From the NCBI GenBank assembly GCA_034435435.1, contig DAOTXN010000056.1, positions 1 through 6,749 of the forward strand: a stretch of DNA of 6,749 nt, given 5' to 3'. Source of the stretch: DAOTXN01 sp034435435 (GTDB taxonomy: Bacteria > Chloroflexota > Anaerolineae > S140-20). Shown here piece by piece: positions 6,360 through 6,749 of the stretch. Each line of letters begins with the position of its first letter. Within the stretch, counting starts at the first letter, position 1. Both the position numbers and the translations under genes were made by a program. A model generated the notes under the pieces. The model was not told the origin of the DNA. It searched no databases and saw only the letters and a list, made by a program, of their open reading frames with translations.

Positions 6360-6749
6360 TCACTTCAACACCAAGGGCAGGTAAACTCGTTTGATCAACG
6401 TGCGCGGTTGAGAGAGTAATGCCTGTACAAGACTGTCCACATATCCACGCCGGTGAGTCGGTTCATCATAGTCCCAATTGGCGACAAAATGGACGATGGC
6501 GCTGTCGAGGGTCGTTTCCGTGCTGCTCACGGTCAGGGTCGTCGTCAACGGCAACGGCACATACACTCCTTCACGCGAGAGGCTACGTGCCGACAACTCG
6601 GCGTAAATCGCCCGCACGGCCGCGATTGTCCGCTGGGTGTCGGTGGTGACGCTGCCAAATTCCCGGCCGTGGGCATCGTCGTTCTGGGGGTTGGAAGGAT
6701 TGTAATCGCAGGCATAGACACTTGGGTCTCCAAGTATCGGCACGGTGTG
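6360..6749 (-). CDS. C-terminal part of an unknown cassette protein with a YLPLVLK tail
   Basis: The frame is open from the window end to a TGA at 6362-6360, giving 129 residues; the true start probably lies upstream, since the in-frame GTG at 6743 has no ribosome site within view. The visible part includes DPSVYACDYNPSNPQNDDAH, a Thr/Ser-rich stretch VYVPLPLTTTLTVSSTETTL, and the segment IVHFVANWDYDEPTHRRGYV, and ends RVYLPLVLK. I do not recognise the family. The Y-L-P-L-V-L-[RK] motif recurs in extracytoplasmic proteins of Chloroflexi, which suggests an exported product, though here it is the extreme C-terminus. The stop lies 8 bases before the R'' box of attC site 2, so this looks like the gene of the next cassette in the array. 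Confidence 0.75.
   Translation of the reverse strand, partial: HTVPILGDPSVYACDYNPSNPQNDDAHGREFGSVTTDTQRTIAAVRAIYAELSARSLSREGVYVPLPLTTTLTVSSTETTLDSAIVHFVANWDYDEPTHRRGYVDSLVQALLSQPRTLIKRVYLPLVLK

Overview
The window looks like a chromosomal segment from a member of the Chloroflexota (Anaerolineae/Caldilineae-like). This is inferred from the style of the genes: a PASTA-type Ser/Thr kinase carrying an extra C-terminal beta-sandwich of a kind I associate with Chloroflexi, an FtsH protease, a protein ending in a YLPLVLK tail typical of Chloroflexi surface proteins, an IS630-type transposase remnant, and several GC-rich palindromic repeats. No rRNA or marker gene fixes the taxonomy.

Layout. (1) Positions 1-650 are eroded, repeat-rich DNA on the minus strand: the first 19 codons of an unknown small protein, a cluster of palindromic repeats (131-229), and an IS630-family transposase relic (231-524) that has lost its middle and is frameshifted. 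A GC-rich hairpin follows at 604-636. (2) Positions 649-1245 (minus) encode a 198-residue protein of unknown function. It is transcribed from a very good sigma70-type promoter, divergently from the next gene. (3) Positions 1444-3366 (plus) encode a membrane Ser/Thr kinase with two PASTA repeats. (4) Positions 3517-5475 (plus) encode FtsH, with its own extended -10 promoter and a GTG start. Kinase and FtsH are both membrane-anchored quality-control or signalling proteins. The separate promoter upstream of ftsH suggests it can be expressed independently.

(5) Positions 5495-6749 are accessory DNA on the minus strand. A perfect 15-bp-stem palindrome touches the stop codon of a frameshifted C-terminal fragment of a restriction-modification methylase. 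Beyond it lie two sites with the full architecture of integron attC sites (R boxes, unpaired spacers, L boxes, extrahelical bases). They bound one complete 473-bp gene cassette encoding a 126-residue STAS/SpoIIAA-like protein whose stop codon lies inside its own attC. A second, partial cassette gene runs off the window end. No integron integrase is visible, so within this window the array is a CALIN-like element (cluster of attC sites lacking an integrase).

The most interesting part is this cassette array. Its boundaries are internally self-consistent: the cassette's own R'' box is the exact complement of the bases at its own leading edge, as expected of a unit that excises and reinserts as a circle.
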